Positions 9,590 to 23,144 are shown, numbered from the stretch's first letter. The stretch is 64,000 nucleotides of DNA from Siphonodentalium dalli (GCA_032622095.1 CP136063.1:73571980-73635979); one strand, 5' to 3'. Numbers and translations: made by a program. Notes: generated by a model not told the origin, from the sequence alone.

Positions 9590-11095
9590 AGATAATGGTC
9601 GGGGTTAAAATTTTGTAAAGTGACGCCGTTGTTGTCAGGGGCAGAAAAGGGGGAGGGGCAGAAAAAAAAATGTCCGCGATTGCCACGAAACTTATATATA
9701 ATCATCCCCATAATATTAGGAAACTAATGGTGTGTTTTAAATATGGCAAAAGTCGCGCCGTTCGCGTCAGGGGTGCCCGGAAGGGGGAGGGGCAGAATTT
9801 TTTTCTGTCGCCGATTACCACGAAACTTACATATAATCATCCCATGATATGAAGAATCCAACGGTGTGGTTTAAATATGTCAAAAGTGGCGTCGTTCGAG
9901 TCAGATTTGCACGAACGGGGAGAGGGGCACCAAAATTGATAAAAACTAATTTTAGCGCCGATTTCCACCAAATTGATATATATTCTTCTTCATGATACAA
10001 GGAATCTAATTGTGCGATTTAACAACGCCTAATTGTTGTCGTTTGGATGAGATATTGGGAGGGGGTGGGCACTAAATTTGATAATAATTGGTTTAGTCGC
10101 CGATTGCCACCACACTTATACAAAAGCATCCACATGGTATGAGGAGTCTAATGGTGTTGCTTATATATGTCAAGTGTGGCCTCATTCGAGTTAGGGGTGT
10201 ATTGAAAGGGACAGGGGCACCAAAATTGATGCACAATTTTTTTGGCGCCAATTTCCACCAAATTGATACACGTTCTTATCCATGATACGATGAATCTGAT
10301 CGTGTGATTTAAAGACGCCATAGTGGTGCTGTTTAGGTGAGAGATGGGGAAGGAGGGATTGGCACCAAATTTGATAAAAAAAAACATTGTTTAGTCGCCG
10401 ATTATCACCAAACTTATAAACAATCATCTCCATGATATCAGGAGTGTAATTGTGTGTTTTAAGGATGTCACAAGTGGGCCCATTCGAGTCAGTGGTGTAT
10501 AGAGATGATAGGGACATTATATATATATATATATGTTTAGTGCCGATTTCCACCAGATTGATACATATTCTTCTCCGTGATACGAGGAATCTTATCGTGT
10601 GGTTTAGACACAACAAGTTGGTGCCCTATGGGTGAGAGATATGGGGACCTTCAATTTGATACGAATTTGTATACTCGCCAATTTTCACCAATTTCATATA
10701 TATGCATCTCTAATCTCTAATGACTCTTAGTGTGTGCAGCTTGAGTCCGAAATAGGGACGGGAGGGTCACCAAAAACTGATACAAAATATTTTTAGTACC
10801 AATTACCATCAAATTCAGACATGTTCTTCTCAAATGATACAAGAAATCAAATTGTGCTGTCTTTCTGTCTGTCTGGGTGTTCTATATATAACTTCACGTG
10901 GTACAATCGAAGAGGCAAAATCTGATACAAATATATTTAGCACTAATTTCCAACAAATTCATACATGTTTTTATCTAATGATATACCATGAATTAAATCA
11001 CATTTGGTGTCGTTTGCGTCACGGATGGCAAGCGGATAGCACTATCATAGATAAGATTGCTATTCGCCGATATCCACATATAAGTTATATATAGT
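9590..11095. repeat. Degenerate tandem repeat, roughly 120-170 bp units
   Basis: About ten diverged units share the order GCCGATTxCCACxAAACTTATA, TCATCxCCATGATAT, GGAATCTAATxGTGTGxTTTAAA, and a G-rich GGGGAGAGGGGCACCAAA segment. Units differ by many substitutions and indels, so the array is old. The same unit occurs at 4190-4520. Confidence 0.75.
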
Positions 11096-12826
11096 CACCC
11101 AGGCCATCTCCATATCATTTTAAGGAGATTTGGGGGTTCACATTTCACAATCCCGACAAATGGTAACCCACTTATAAGTCACTTGAACAATTATATCTTC
11201 TTAATTGTCATATTTATATGGGGATTGCAATCAGGACATTCACACAATGAGCTAGCAAAAAGATACACATATAAGAAGCATTAAACGTATATTTATCATT
11301 CTATTGAAGAGATACATATATTCGTGCAAACTGAGAGACCCCGAACCGTCAGAGGATTGCATATATATTATAACAAAATTGAGTCTGTTCCATTCAATAC
11401 AGTTTCCACACAAAAGTTACAATCTGTCAGGATATATGGAAGGCCTGTTCAAAAATAGTGGTCACAGTGTGCAGTCATATATAGTTTCTTCCGATATACA
11501 ATAAAATGCAGTTAGTAGCACATGACTTTTCAGGATCCTCCCAATACTGACATCTGACAAGGGGTTTAGAACAGACTCATCGACTGACATAAACAACTCA
11601 AAATCTCGCTCTGTGTCTGGCAAATATAGCTGATATGCACGCAGCAACATTTCGTTGAAACTGAGAATATGTAGCCAATATATAGCACCATGAACAGAGG
11701 AGCACCTGGAAATTTCTTTAAAACATCTGTATCTTCATGGAGATATGATAATCAGGTATCCCCGATATATTAGTCCAACCCACTAGATTGATTGATACAT
11801 CTCAATATCTATAACCCAATTGTCATCTTTTATTTATGCGAACTAATGTCTTTATGATGTCCATGTATCATATTATAACGTCTGACCTATACGCAGTTGT
11901 AAATAAATAAATACTTATTATTGGTGGAACGGATTAATCGCGATAAACAGAATGACAATTGACAAGGTGGGCCACTACTTATATTCCATGACTGTAATAA
12001 TCATGTTTTGTGATGCTTTACTCAAGGGAGTCCACTCGTGACGTTGCTTGTGACATATTCTGTTTGGCGGTTGCCTTCCATTGCGACTACCAGGACACGA
12101 ATAATGAGATGCTATTTAAATATACAAATTATGAGAAAACGTAGAACACTTTGAACAAGAGTGTTCTCTATTCCCAACAAATATCCACAGCATACAGATG
12201 GTTTCACATCGCATTAACCTGGGCAACGCCGGGTAACCCTGCTAGTATCATATAGAAGTGTTAATCTTAATATATAGTTACACACGATTGCCAATAAGTG
12301 ATATTACAATCAACGTGTGAGCATAACACGAAATTTTCCATCGGGTTCATTTTGATCGCAACTGTAGCCAACAAGAATCATCTGATCACATCCATTCAGT
12401 ACGCGCATATCATCATACGCAAAATGGCGCCATTTATCCAAAGTACTAAAATCGCCATTGGGATCAGTGTTAAATTTGTCAATAAACTGTAGCCAACAAA
12501 ATTTTTCAAAAATACATGAAAAGGTCATATCTAGTAGTTTGGAGAAGTTTCAAATCGCACAGAACACCATACGCCAGGTGGCACCATCTATCGTTTTCTG
12601 TAAATACGAAACGCTCTCTAAATTATATTGACCCCGATTTAGGACGACCCGCCAAAATTCAAGAATGGAAACAAGTCAATCTTGAAAACACACCCACTAG
12701 GCATACAGAATCCGTTTCATATCGCTTTTAACAAACCAAAAATGCAAAATGACATAAGGAATCCGACTAATATATAAGGGAGGAAGGAAATCTAATTGAA
12801 CCAGCGCAATCCTGATTATATTCCAG
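11096..12826. other. Unassigned region upstream of the first receptor exon
   Basis: No recognisable gene. At 12221-12247 there is GGGCAACGCCGGGTAACC followed by CTGCTAGT, which resembles the hairpin-plus-CTRRT 3' end of Helitron-like elements. A minus-strand frame at 12310-12528 is open but matches nothing I know. Confidence 0.4.
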
Positions 12827-12967
12827 GGATCCTCATTGAGCGTGGTTTGAACGTCATTGGTATACGTGGGTATCTGGAAAAGACCAGAGGAAGTACAAAC
12901 ATAATATATAACACAACGTTGGCATTCATAGAAGAAGAAATAGATGTTGTATCTGCTAGAGACGCAA
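12827..12967 (+). CDS. iGluR exon 1 candidate (start of ATD)
   Basis: An acceptor (ATTATATTCCAG) is followed by an open frame reading ILIERGLNVIGIRGYLEK and later LAFIEEEIDVVSARDA, then a donor GTATGT. The pattern Val-Ile-x-Ile-x-Gly-(Tyr/Ile)-(Leu/Phe)-Glu followed about 20 residues on by Ala-Phe...Glu-Ile matches the first beta strand and helix of iGluR ATDs. It starts in phase 1, so a signal-peptide exon must lie further upstream. It ends in phase 1, and the next candidate exon begins in phase 1. There is no ATG in the exon, and it is only 47 codons, so it is easily missed. Homology by eye only. Confidence 0.5.
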
Positions 12968-12972
12968 GTATG

Positions 12973-13194
12973 TAGCGACATTTCTGCACACCATTATCCA
13001 TCTTATGTTTCATACTGATAATACTAACCACTACAATTTGGGAATTGTACAAACCAATATCGGGAGCATATATAACGAGAAATATGGGGAGATTACGACC
13101 CACATGCTACCTACGAACTCAAGAATAAAAAGGATCGCATGAATTGTTCAGGGTATAACAGGGACATAAAAACACATAGAGTGGAATAGAGGTG
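12973..13194. other. Intron sequence, no feature seen
   Basis: AT-rich sequence directly after exon 1; several open frames, none recognised. Confidence 0.4.
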
Positions 13195-13935
13195 TGTGAA
13201 GTTAGTTCGACGTTCGATATTCATTCGATATTCGCTTGAAGTTAGTTAGACATATCCTCGCGTAAATATACACATAATCGACCTATAATATGAAGTAGGT
13301 ACACAATGTGATTATATGATTTTTAAATAAGCAGATAATGGAGTCATATCCGTTATTTCGTTTTATGGCGCGGGCCACAGTGAAAACACAGTTAAAGAGC
13401 GTACATCTGAAAAATCATGAGTTGGCTTTTTCATTGTCCGCAAATAATCTGCTTAGAATCAGCTCATTGTGAGTCGACAATATGTCTAAAACACTCTCAT
13501 TTTCAACACATTATCGACTCAAAATGAGGCGATTCTAAGAAGATTATCTACTTAAAACAAGTTCTATTATTAATCGATATTTTTTCTGGGGAATAGGCGG
13601 GTATTCGATATTCAAAACGTATGACGCTGACCATGTCTGGACTTGTAGATTGTGGACTGTGCTGTTCTCATATGAAAGTGACTATAATTATCAAATTTCA
13701 GCTCAATCGGCCCGACAATACAGGCTGCGACATCTACAGCTATATGTCGTGCAAGGGTAAAGTCCGGCAATGGTCTGGAAAACAGGTAAAGCGCGGAATT
13801 TCGCACGAAGTTTCCGTGGGAGAGCACGAATTGGACTCATGGCGCACCCCTCACGCATAAAACGAATTTTGATTTTATTTTTTTGAATATCGAATGTGGA
13901 CCGTGGAACTAACTTCACGCGAATATCGAATAGCC
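13195..13935. repeat. Nested foldback element
   Basis: Outer inverted ends: GTGAAGTTAGTTCGACG at about 13196 against CGTGGAACTAACTTCACG at about 13902, both next to copies of CGATATTC. Inside lies a second hairpin, with arms ATAATCTGCTTAGAATC (about 13444) and GATTCTAAGAAGATTAT (about 13532) that also share GAGTCGA/TCGACTC. A 79-codon plus-strand frame at 13621-13860 is open but unrecognised. Probably a non-autonomous DNA element in the receptor intron. Confidence 0.55.
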
Positions 13936-14045
13936 CTGATTATGACAAAATAGCTAGGCCAAGAATGTCGATGACAATAGACACCAATCGTCGTAATTTA
14001 TTCCGATCGCATTCGCCTTCAATTGACGGTCTTGAAATTAAACGT

Positions 14046-14390
14046 TTAACGATACGGGCGGCGTTGACGATGGGTATGCTATTAGGATATTCACCTCCGT
14101 CAAAAACCGTCATAAATAGAAGGAATGGTAAGATATAGACATACCTTGTTCTTATGCCAATCAGAAATATGGCATAAACAGTATGTTATTGTCAATTTCC
14201 CCCTTTGTTATGTAAACAAAATAAAAAAACGTTACGTTTCCTGGCTGTTGTTTAGATCCGGATATGGTAAACATAAAGAGCGTTATTTGTTACTGTTTTA
14301 CTGGTATGGAAATAATAAAGAGCGTTTATATCATTTGTGTGTGATTAACCAATAGAATTGTGCTGTTATGTAAACAGAACTCAGAGCAGT
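14046..14390 (+). repeat. Dispersed repeat family A, copy 1
   Basis: About 340 bp closely matching 42183-42525 in the same orientation. Both start at TTAA, followed by CGATACGGGCGGCG here and AGATACGTGCGGCG there, and share GTCAAAAACCG, AAACATAAAGAGCG and ATTAACCAATAGAATTG. The right end is undefined. A non-autonomous transposon with TTAA target sites is possible. Confidence 0.7.
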
Positions 14391-14432
14391 CTCTTGTTTA
14401 CGTACACCATCGCACGTCTTAACGACAATATC

Positions 14433-14832
14433 CCAGATAGCACACCTATGTTGGGCCAACGTTGGGCCAACGTCATTTCTATCGTTGGGCCAACGTTGGA
14501 ATCCAGCCGACGTTGGTGTCCCGTCGGGCACCCGACGTTGAAACGACGTCGAACCAACGGTGAATTCCACTAATAATACGACGTTGGGCCAACGTTGGGC
14601 CAACGTTGGGCCAACGTCATTTCTATCAACGTTGGAACCCAACGTTGGGCCAACTATGGCTGTTGCCGCTGGCTCGGCGTCGGCTCGACGTCGGATCCCG
14701 TCGTCGACTCGACGGTGGTTCGACGTCGAGCCGACGTTGGTGCGACGTCGTGCACCGACGTTGAAACAACGTCGAATCAACGGTGAATTCCACTAATAAT
14801 ACGACGTTGGGCCAACGTTGGGCCAACGTTGT
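14433..14832 (+). mobile_element. CCAACGTTGGGC repeat element, copy 1
   Basis: Begins CCAGATAGCACAC and then consists of overlapping palindromes such as CCAACGTTGGGCCAACG, with variant GACGTCG and GACGTTG units in the centre. An unrelated location, 24476-24829, ends with the complement of the same 11-13 base start, so these are two copies of one family in opposite orientations. Nothing in it codes; the many overlapping frames are repeat artefacts. Confidence 0.7.
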
Positions 14833-14840
14833 GTTTGAGA

Positions 14841-15048
14841 ATTGACAGGGACGGATCGAGGTTCCATTCGTAGGGACGATTCCCCTCACATTAGGGCGTC
14901 CTTATACAAAAGTAATGTTTGCAACTTCAAAGTATTATAATTGGCATTGACAGGGACGGATCGAGGCTCCATTCGTAGGGACGATTCCCCTCACATTAGG
15001 GCGTCCTTATAAAAAAGTAATGTTTGCAACTTCAAAGTATTACAAGAA
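14841..15048. repeat. Two-copy 105-bp tandem repeat
   Basis: Two nearly identical units beginning ATTGACAGGGACGGATCG at 14841 and 14946. They differ by a few bases, so the duplication is recent. The first unit directly abuts the CCAACGTTGGGC element. Confidence 0.9.
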
Positions 15049-15990
15049 AACTAAGATGCATGCATCAGGTCGGCCGTGAACTATCTATACCATAGAATTG
15101 TTGTAGCTATCGATTATACATTTTGAAACACCTGTCTGTATGTATGTATGTGTGTATGCATGAATGCATGTGTGTATGTGTTATAGACTTTAACACTGCT
15201 CGAATTTGGTATTTAACGTGTCAACTTGACCTCGCTCATAGGCATGTTTCTGGACCTTGACCGATCCGACTAAAAATTTGTGTGTAGGACTACTTCGATC
15301 CCGGGAGCAATATGGACGGGTCCAATTTCACGTGGGACAATGTTCTCGAACGTGCTGATGTAGGCATGTTTCTGGACTAATTGAACAATAGTTTGGCCAG
15401 ACGCTGTATATACTGGGTACTGTCCAGATGGAGGCGATCACCAAAAAAAATTCCCTAAATAGCCCGAACGAAGTCGAGTACATCAGCTAGTTTAATATAT
15501 ATTTTGGACATTTATCTGTATGTTTGTCTGTTAGCTATGGCCGGGAAAACTGCCGGACAGATTGGACGAAATTTGATACCTAGGGGAAATTATTTCCAGG
15601 GAGTATTTTGGACGGGTCAAATCTTGATCCCGACCATGACTTTGACATTCAAAAAGATAAATTCAAGGTCAAATCTGGTAAAACGGAAGTATTTCAACGA
15701 AATATAATACCTACTGTTACTTTTGTCCCAGGAGTGTTTCGGGTGGGTCAAATTATGACCCTGACCTGATCTTGACATTCAAAATTGTCAATTCAAGGTC
15801 AAATCGGGTAAAGCCGGGCGGATTTCGACGGGTACCTTTGTCCGGGGAGTGTTTTGGACGGGTCAAATCGTGACCCCGACATGACCTTCACCTTTAAAAT
15901 AGTCAATTCAAGGTTAAATCGCGCATTTCTCCGAAAATCAGAGGGGAACATCCCGGACGAAGTCGGGTCCACCAGCTACTATTATATATT
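15049..15990. mobile_element. Helitron-like / microsatellite-associated non-autonomous element, tentative
   Basis: At 15462-15492 a hairpin-like CCCGAACGAAGTCGAG is followed by CAGCTAGT. At 15952-15979 CCCGGACGAAGTCGGG is followed by CAGCTACT. Between them are TCTGTATGTTTGTCTG, TAGCTATGGCCGGGAAAAC and three diverged units with GACGGGTCAAATCxTGACCC. A related stretch lies at 34197-34815. A terminal hairpin followed by CTRRT-like bases is typical of Helitron/Helentron 3' ends. No transposase is present. Confidence 0.4.
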
Positions 15991-16139
15991 TCTAGATTTA
16001 GTTACAAACTAAATACCTGTATATTGTACAAAGAAATGTTTGACAAATATATCTGTATCAATATTACCATACGGGTCATTAAAATAGATACGACGAAACA
16101 AATTTTGAAGGGTGCATGTATCAGGTAAATTTTTATATT

Positions 16140-17500
16140 TCAAATTATGACAGGAATGCGGAAAGTTGAAGTACCTACGTAATACTGGCTATCCGCATGA
16201 AGAGATATACATGTATATAAAAACCAAAATAGAAGATGACTGCTGGCGACAATGTTTTCCAAAAAAAATCAAAGCATTCGATAGCTCCCATCTAGTTGTC
16301 AGCCCGAAGATCAATATGAAGTTTGGTGACTATCAGATGAGGTATATGTCTGTACAGTTGCTAAACAATTCAGTCACGCAAAAGAGGATCAAAGAGTAAG
16401 ATACCAAATTGCTGCCTGTGGTAATGTTTTTTAACGAAATTCGGGGAAATTAGATTACTCTCACCCTGGTTATCCAGAAGATAATTGTGGAATCTGGTGA
16501 CGATCGGACAAGGGGTGTCGTCTGAAGGATCAACCAAATTATTTAGCCATAAAAATAGTAAAATTGAAGATCATCGCTGGCAGTGATGTCTTCACAAGGA
16601 CAGTTTGAGAACAAAATATGGCTCACATCTAGCGGTGACCCAAAATATCCACATAAGAAAAAGTTCTCCAATAAAAGCTGGCTGCAGGGTGCGCCAATTG
16701 ATTCAAATTCGAAATTTAGCAGGGTGTACTGCTTGTGGCCATGTTTTCCCCGCAAATTTGATAGACTGATGGACAAAACCACTGAATCCGTTGAATCAAT
16801 ATACATGTATACATGGATTAATTTATATGCATTGTTATACACAGTACTGGTATATAAAGGTACTGAAAATAACTATATTACTAGTATACACAAAATAAAC
16901 CATATATCATGGATATGGGTTCTAATATCCGAACATGACAGCTGAGAACTTGGTGTGAATTAAAGAGTGGTGGTTTCTCAAGCATATCTAACCCTCCACG
17001 TTAGTAACATGCCATTAAATGGCATAAGTATAATCTAGCTTGAGGACAGAAGTGATCCATAAAACCCCCTTTAATTCAACCAGGTCCTCGCGCGATGTAT
17101 GGTCGATCACATGATGATCTAGGGGGATTAGAATTGTTGTATAAAAACAGCACTGCATGTAAATATAAAATAAAATAGTGCTACATCTTATTACAGATTA
17201 TTGCCATATATAATCAGTGATTATACAGACAGTCTGACAAAATAAAGTTTCAGTGACACTCTATCCGAAGAGGGGAATAATTTCATCTGTTACAGTCAAT
17301 GGAGCAATTATGAATCTGGAAAGGTGAAATTTCTAAGTAATACTAGATATCGACATGACGCGATAACATATAACGTAAATGCAATATGGCCGCTGGCGAC
17401 CATTTTTTCCTATGAAATTAAAAAAATATTTGATAGCTCTCATCTGATAGATCAATATCAAGATAAATATGAAGTTTGATGATGATCGGATGAGTGAAGT
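16140..17500. repeat. Diverged repeat units, about 170 bp and longer
   Basis: Three or four diverged units share GAAGTACCTACGTAATACT-like starts, CGCTGGCGACxATxTTTTCC, and TTTGATAGCTC..CAT, followed by ATATGAAGTTTGxTGAxxATC. They sit near 16160, 16420, 16700 and 17320. Open frames across them are not conserved between units, so I do not call genes. Confidence 0.5.
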
Positions 17501-17528
17501 TGTTTGTGCTAAACGGTTTAGTAATGCT

Positions 17529-17822
17529 TAAAAAGATTCTTACCTTAATATTTTTATGTTCACTTTATAAACTTCACTGAGTCATCTTTGTCATGTATTG
17601 AGTTTGATATCTTTTGTTAACAGTTTATAAATCATGTATGTCTCATGTTTGTTATTTTAATTTATGTGTTTATTATCATTAAATAAAGTTGCATTCCTTA
17701 AAAAGATTCTTACCTCAATGTTTTTATGTTCACTTTATAAACTCCACTGAGTCAATTTTGTCATGTATTGAATTTGATATCTTTTGTTAACAGTTTATAA
17801 ATTATGTATGTCTCGTGTTCGT
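17529..17822. repeat. Direct repeat, two copies 170 bp apart
   Basis: AAAAGATTCTTACC is followed by about 120 near-identical bases at 17529 and 17699. The copies differ at roughly eight positions. Confidence 0.85.
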
Positions 17823-20800
17823 TATTATATTATATACACTTTATAGTGTGTTTTCAGAACGAAAACAAAATGAATAAAATCAACAAATTTGTAAATTTAA
17901 AAACAATTCAAACGTTGTTGTATTCCATGTCCCAGCCCGGACATATACACCAAATTTCAATAATATTCATTGAGAAACAACGGACCAAACGCTATATAAC
18001 ACCCGTATACATCTTTTATTTCGAGTCGGACTCGGGTACATGTTATAGTAGGTACCGAATTGACACACGTCGACTGGGCGAGTTGGCCCTGGGGCGTTTA
18101 GGCCGATTCCGGCACATTCTATAATTTACCGTATGTATCCGTTTACGCGTAGTTTACTTTAGAAAGTTCCGCAATTAATACCGTAAATAGAGCGACCATA
18201 TTTGACAGATTATGCCTCTGTTATTGATTATCAAGTTGCTATACATTAAAAACGACAAATTCACATGCTCGTTCAAGCGCAGTAGTCTATTTTCCCCATG
18301 TTAAAGTACATCCACAAATACTAAATAACGCTAACCTACTGCCGAATGTTTGACACGACAACTGTTAACATATTTGGGCTGAATTCATCTGACGCGGTAT
18401 TATTCCTCAAAATAAGCAACAAAACCATCGTTACTTGGAAATGTAGTTTGGGCTAACATTTACATAAATCCTCCACGTCAATTATCCGACACACACGTCA
18501 GATGAAAAAGTCACATGAAGTAACCGGCCAAATTGGCCGAAATAATTGGAAATAACATTCAAATTCACAAATATAAAACCAGAAGAAAATGAAACATATA
18601 TAGAAAAAAAGTGTATACCGATTTAAATAAAGACAAAATGACATGTCATTAGTTATTGATTTTAAGAATCTTGACCATCTACTCACTCTAAAGAAAAATA
18701 TTATTTTATTGGTCTCCTGAATAAAGTTATCGAACATGCTACATATTTTTGTTAGCTTATATATCCCTTTACCATACAAAAGAAATGTGTTTATTTCAGC
18801 TTAATTTGCGATTTTGTGCTCTCGATAATGTTGGGAACAAAATATTCAAACATTATGTGGCTTTAAATTTTGGCCAGGTTACATCTTCTTCGAACATCAT
18901 TATTCTGGAGGGTGATCTGATATAGATGTGCAAAATTTCAAACGGCTCAAAGAACATATGATTAAATTAAACCTAGTAATTGCTCATTTACGTACCCGTT
19001 TTCTAATTAGTCCATGATACTGTAGATTCTGAGTATATAAATTCAATACATGCATGTGCAGCAATTAATTTTATCTGTTAACATATTATGAAATGAGCAA
19101 TTACTAAGCTTATTTGTATCTATGCACATGTATGCCGCTTGTTGCATATGTTGGTATTATTTATCTGGGAGAAATTAAACCCATGGATCCATAAAGATTA
19201 ATTTATGTATACAACATCCAACATATTATATGAAATATAATATTTCCATCATTCCATGATCTGTCATGAACTGGATTCAGTGTACTCGTGGCTCATGCAT
19301 ATATGTATGCAGGAACTTGGATTGTATGAAGCAACTGTTTTGTAGGACATTTATTGACAATTCTTCTGAAGAAATCATATCGCGAGAGAAACCATTTTAT
19401 ATTCACTTCCTTGAATATCTGGAGTTTACCATTTCCATAGGTTATCATTGCGTTATTAATAACTGGTGTATCAGATGTATAACTGCCACAACAAGATGAA
19501 CACACATCATCCTTTCAGTGCCGATTATCGATACACCGATGAATGCCGATTATTTTTTGCATCTGATTGAATGCACAACACAGGACAACTAAGAATTCCA
19601 TCGAAGTGAATTACCATAAACTGACGAATTCATGTCGTACATGGTGTTATGTCGGTCGCGCTGGTATAAGTCGTGCAATAATATTCACAATATAACGATG
19701 TGCAACACGATATAGACCATGCTGGAATACTGGTACATGTAAGTTCATATCCCCAAGCCGTTGATGAAACAGGATAAGTCCTGAAAGAAACAGAGAATAA
19801 CGTTAGCCCAATGCATTTTCTGTGTGCAGCTTGACATTGTCACATACTGTACACATCCTGATGTATAAGAACCAGACCAGTCCTGGAAATTCCTACATGC
19901 ATTTGCATGCACAAGAGTACTTTAATTATTTGACCGGTTGCCAATAATATATATAAAATATGTATGCATATGGTACTTTAATTATTCGAACGGTTCCCGA
20001 TAGTATCTATAGGCGCCATACCTTTGCACGTGGTACGTAATCGTTACATATACTGGTCTCGAGGAATTCGTGAGTTGGAAGGACTTGAGCACGTGCTGAT
20101 GACACCGACGCCAGTACTAGGCGGAGGTGTTATGCGCGCGCGAAGTTTTCTCAACTCATGAATATCTCTGAGAACAGCGGGTAATTATCTTATATACCCA
20201 ATACCCAGGATTGTCTCAATCAACCAATTGGTCACGGATTCTCAAAACTCGCTAAGCATACGCACTGCTCACTCTCGTCGGTGTCAAATTCTAGCAAAAC
20301 TGTCAATCAGTTCATTAATAAAATTGCACAGATCCCAAACAAGAGCCAGTGCATGGTAAGTTTCTGCTCATTAGGAATTTTCCCCAGCAAATATGAGACC
20401 GAACATATTAGTAAATTCGCAAGATATCGAGTAATTATTTTAGCAGGTTTTGAATTGTTGTCAGCCGTATCATCAACGATAAAGAGCGTTTGTGTTTCAA
20501 TGCCCATTTACTAGTACGATGAATATTAAACAGCGGTTTGAAAACTTGCTTTATAAAAAATCTCAGCATTTGGTGACAAATCGAAATGGATATGCAGAAC
20601 GGGGTTTGAGAATGGGGGGGGGGGTGGGTAATATGTCAGGGAATTTGACAGAAAGCCTTCCTTTGCTGAGGGGTTAAATTGCAACCACCCGTGAGCCAAT
20701 CTGTTTTCCCCAAATTGACCAAGTTTCATCTGGTCTCCCATTCGATGCTGAGTTTGAAATCCAACACACTACCATTTAATAGCTAGAATATAGTCTTTGT

Positions 20801-22160
20801 AGAAAATAATATAATGGACTCTAAATATTACATATCTGTTGGGAACCGAAACTATCCAGACGATCTCAGAAAGATTTTGCCTGAAATTCAACTTATGTTA
20901 TTGAAAATTCCAAATCTTGAAATTAGCTTACCGCATAATAATGACCAAAAACGTTAGGCATTCCATGGCTGTCACGATATTCATTAGAAATTTGGAAATG
21001 TAAACTATCGAAATGATCTCAAACAGATTTTGCCTAAGATGTTCAACTTATAAAGTTATTGAAAATTTTAAATGTTGAAATTATTTTGGCCACCGTGGGG
21101 GGTAATATCTCGACCTCTATCGCCACATCCATGTTGCGATCACCCTAATTATGTGTTCTAACCCACAACCTCCTAGAGTGGGCAATCTTACTGTCAGGTC
21201 AGGGACATACGGGTAAGGTTGTCCCGCCCATTAACTTTGACCAAAATGTTCAACAGTTAGGCATTTCATGACTGATACGACATTAATTTAAGTTATTGAA
21301 AATTCCAAAATGTTGAAAAGTTTGACAAAAATTGGGGAGGGGTGGTAACACCTCAATGTTCAAACCCCTGTCGCCACATCCATTTTTGCACACATTACCA
21401 TATTTATTCCAATCCACATTGTCACATATATTAAATCCTTACTGTCAGGGGCGTGCGGACAACGGGATGGGGGCTTGACAACAGCATGTTGATAGCAGAC
21501 CGCCTTTCTGCCAAACTGCTCTAAATGTAGGCCTACTGACCAGTTAGAACAACTAACTATTTTAGTTGGTAGCTTGGTGAGCCCCAAGGCAAGTAATTAA
21601 CTGATATGAATACCTCAGACAAAATATGGGATGGGTAATATTTGTTTATTGGTTAAAAATTATTAAAAATTTCCAAATGTTGTGCATGTCGCCACGTCCC
21701 ACATATCCCAAAAGAAGTTAAATTAACAGCCCAATAATAACTAATCATGTCTATTATTGGGGGGTGGGGGGTGTTCAAATTTATGTTTTAGGGACGCGCG
21801 GCATTTAATACAGTGACAACGTCCATTATGTAGTCATTAATTTTGTCGGTTGTGGGGGATGTATAATGCATCAATACACAAATTGACCCAACCAAATACA
21901 TAAATCCTAATATTACTCAACGTTACGACTATAGGCCTACACTACAGCTGAAATAATGATTGTGACAACGTAATAACTTCCTTCCAACAGCTCCAGTCAT
22001 GTGAACGTGCTTCTTTGGCGTAAACAATGTAAAATGATACGCACGTAATGTAAAGTTTGTAAAATGCAATTATTTTTTTGCAACTATGGGTGTATGCCCC
22101 CTGTGACGTGAGTCATTGTAGAAAAGAGTTGAAAATTTCATGTCTGACACATCATTACTC
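17823..22160. other. Receptor intron, no gene recognised
   Basis: AT-rich sequence. At 20780-21330 there are three diverged units with TTATTGAAAATTCCAAATxTTGAAA and CTATCxAxACGATCTCA, some followed by G-rich runs and CTGTCAGG. A GT-flanked frame at 20282-20355 (reading KTVNQFINKIAQIPNK) is open, but I found no family for it and its phase does not fit the receptor exons. The remainder shows nothing I can name. Confidence 0.45.
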
Positions 22161-22171
22161 GGTAACTTTAA

Positions 22172-22651
22172 AGGTACTCAATCCGATAAAACTCCTCTCA
22201 ATTACTATTTCAATGGCTTCGGGGGTCAAAAATATTTGATTCGAGTCGAGGAAGTCACCCATCAAAGCTTAGATTTGTTAGATATCGATTTTAGAAATCT
22301 ATTATTTTTCATTATCGGGAATACTTTCTGGCCCAGAACTCAGTCAAAATTGCGTTATTATTACCACTTGATTTTAGAGTTATCCATCCTTGTCTGTTTG
22401 AATATTGTTTTGGTGTACACATCTCGAGCAGGTTACGAAATTGACGGCAATTATTAGTACTCATCTCGAGCAAATAACAAATTTCAAAAATCAATATCTA
22501 ATAACTCTAAGCTTTGTTTGATGGGTTCCTCGACTCGAATCAAATATTTTTTACCCCCAAAGCCAAAGAAATAGTAATATAGGACCCTCTGATCGGATTG
22601 TTGTTGTTGGAATCTGTTGAGATGGGGACCCTCTGTTCGGATTGAGTACCT
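22172..22651. mobile_element. TTAA-flanked foldback MITE (family B), 480 bp
   Basis: Ends AGGTACTCAATCCGAT and its complement ATCGGATT..GAGTACCT are flanked by TTAA on both sides (22168-22171 and 22652-22655). The arms are long imperfect inverted repeats sharing TTTGATTCGAGTCGAGGAA and AGATATCGATTTT. TTAA target duplications are typical of piggyBac-type transposons. Relatives lie at 47719-47925 and 52748-53655. Long open frames inside are artefacts of the arms. Confidence 0.75.
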
Positions 22652-22659
22652 TTAAGTAC

Positions 22660-23144
22660 GTGTTTTCATTGTCTGATTTTCCAACAATCAGTAGGAATAT
22701 TTTTGCTTACACCTCCGGTATTATATTTTTTCAACTTTTAGACTTTAGTAAATATTGTTGTCTGAAATGAACACCATTTTGGAAATGTTCCAGTTTTATT
22801 CAATTTGGAAATTGCCAATAGTTGAAAAGCCTGGGTGCCGGTTGGAAAGTTTCAATGCAAAGCGGGGGGTGCAAATGGAAACTCGCGAAGGATTTGGTGT
22901 CTGGTTCAAGAGGAAATTCAACTTTGACACACCATAACAAAGACCATGTAGCCACGTCACTGATTCGGAGACCATAAATAGGTACATGTACATATTTCAG
23001 AAACTAAAAACTTCCCCGGGAATCATACTCGAAAGAGCAGATAGACCCTTTCACACCTCAATATAAGCCCCCCCCCCCCCATCCGATTAAGTTAGTATGT
23101 ACTGGTAATCACACAAGAATGGCCTGGTTGACAAAATATTGATA
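22660..23144. other. Unassigned sequence
   Basis: No gene recognised. It contains a poly-C run at about 23070-23080. Confidence 0.4.

Noticed and set aside
12310-12528. Minus-strand frame with DKWRHFAYDDMRV
   Set aside because: Looks somewhat protein-like, but no family recognised, no splice borders and no supporting neighbour; may be chance.
14331-14889. Several 70-150 codon Arg/Thr-rich frames on both strands
   Set aside because: Translations of the CCAACGTTGGGC palindromic repeat.
20282-20355. Small exon-like frame KTVNQFINKIAQIPNK before GTAAGT
   Set aside because: Ends in phase 0 and does not correspond to a missing receptor segment.
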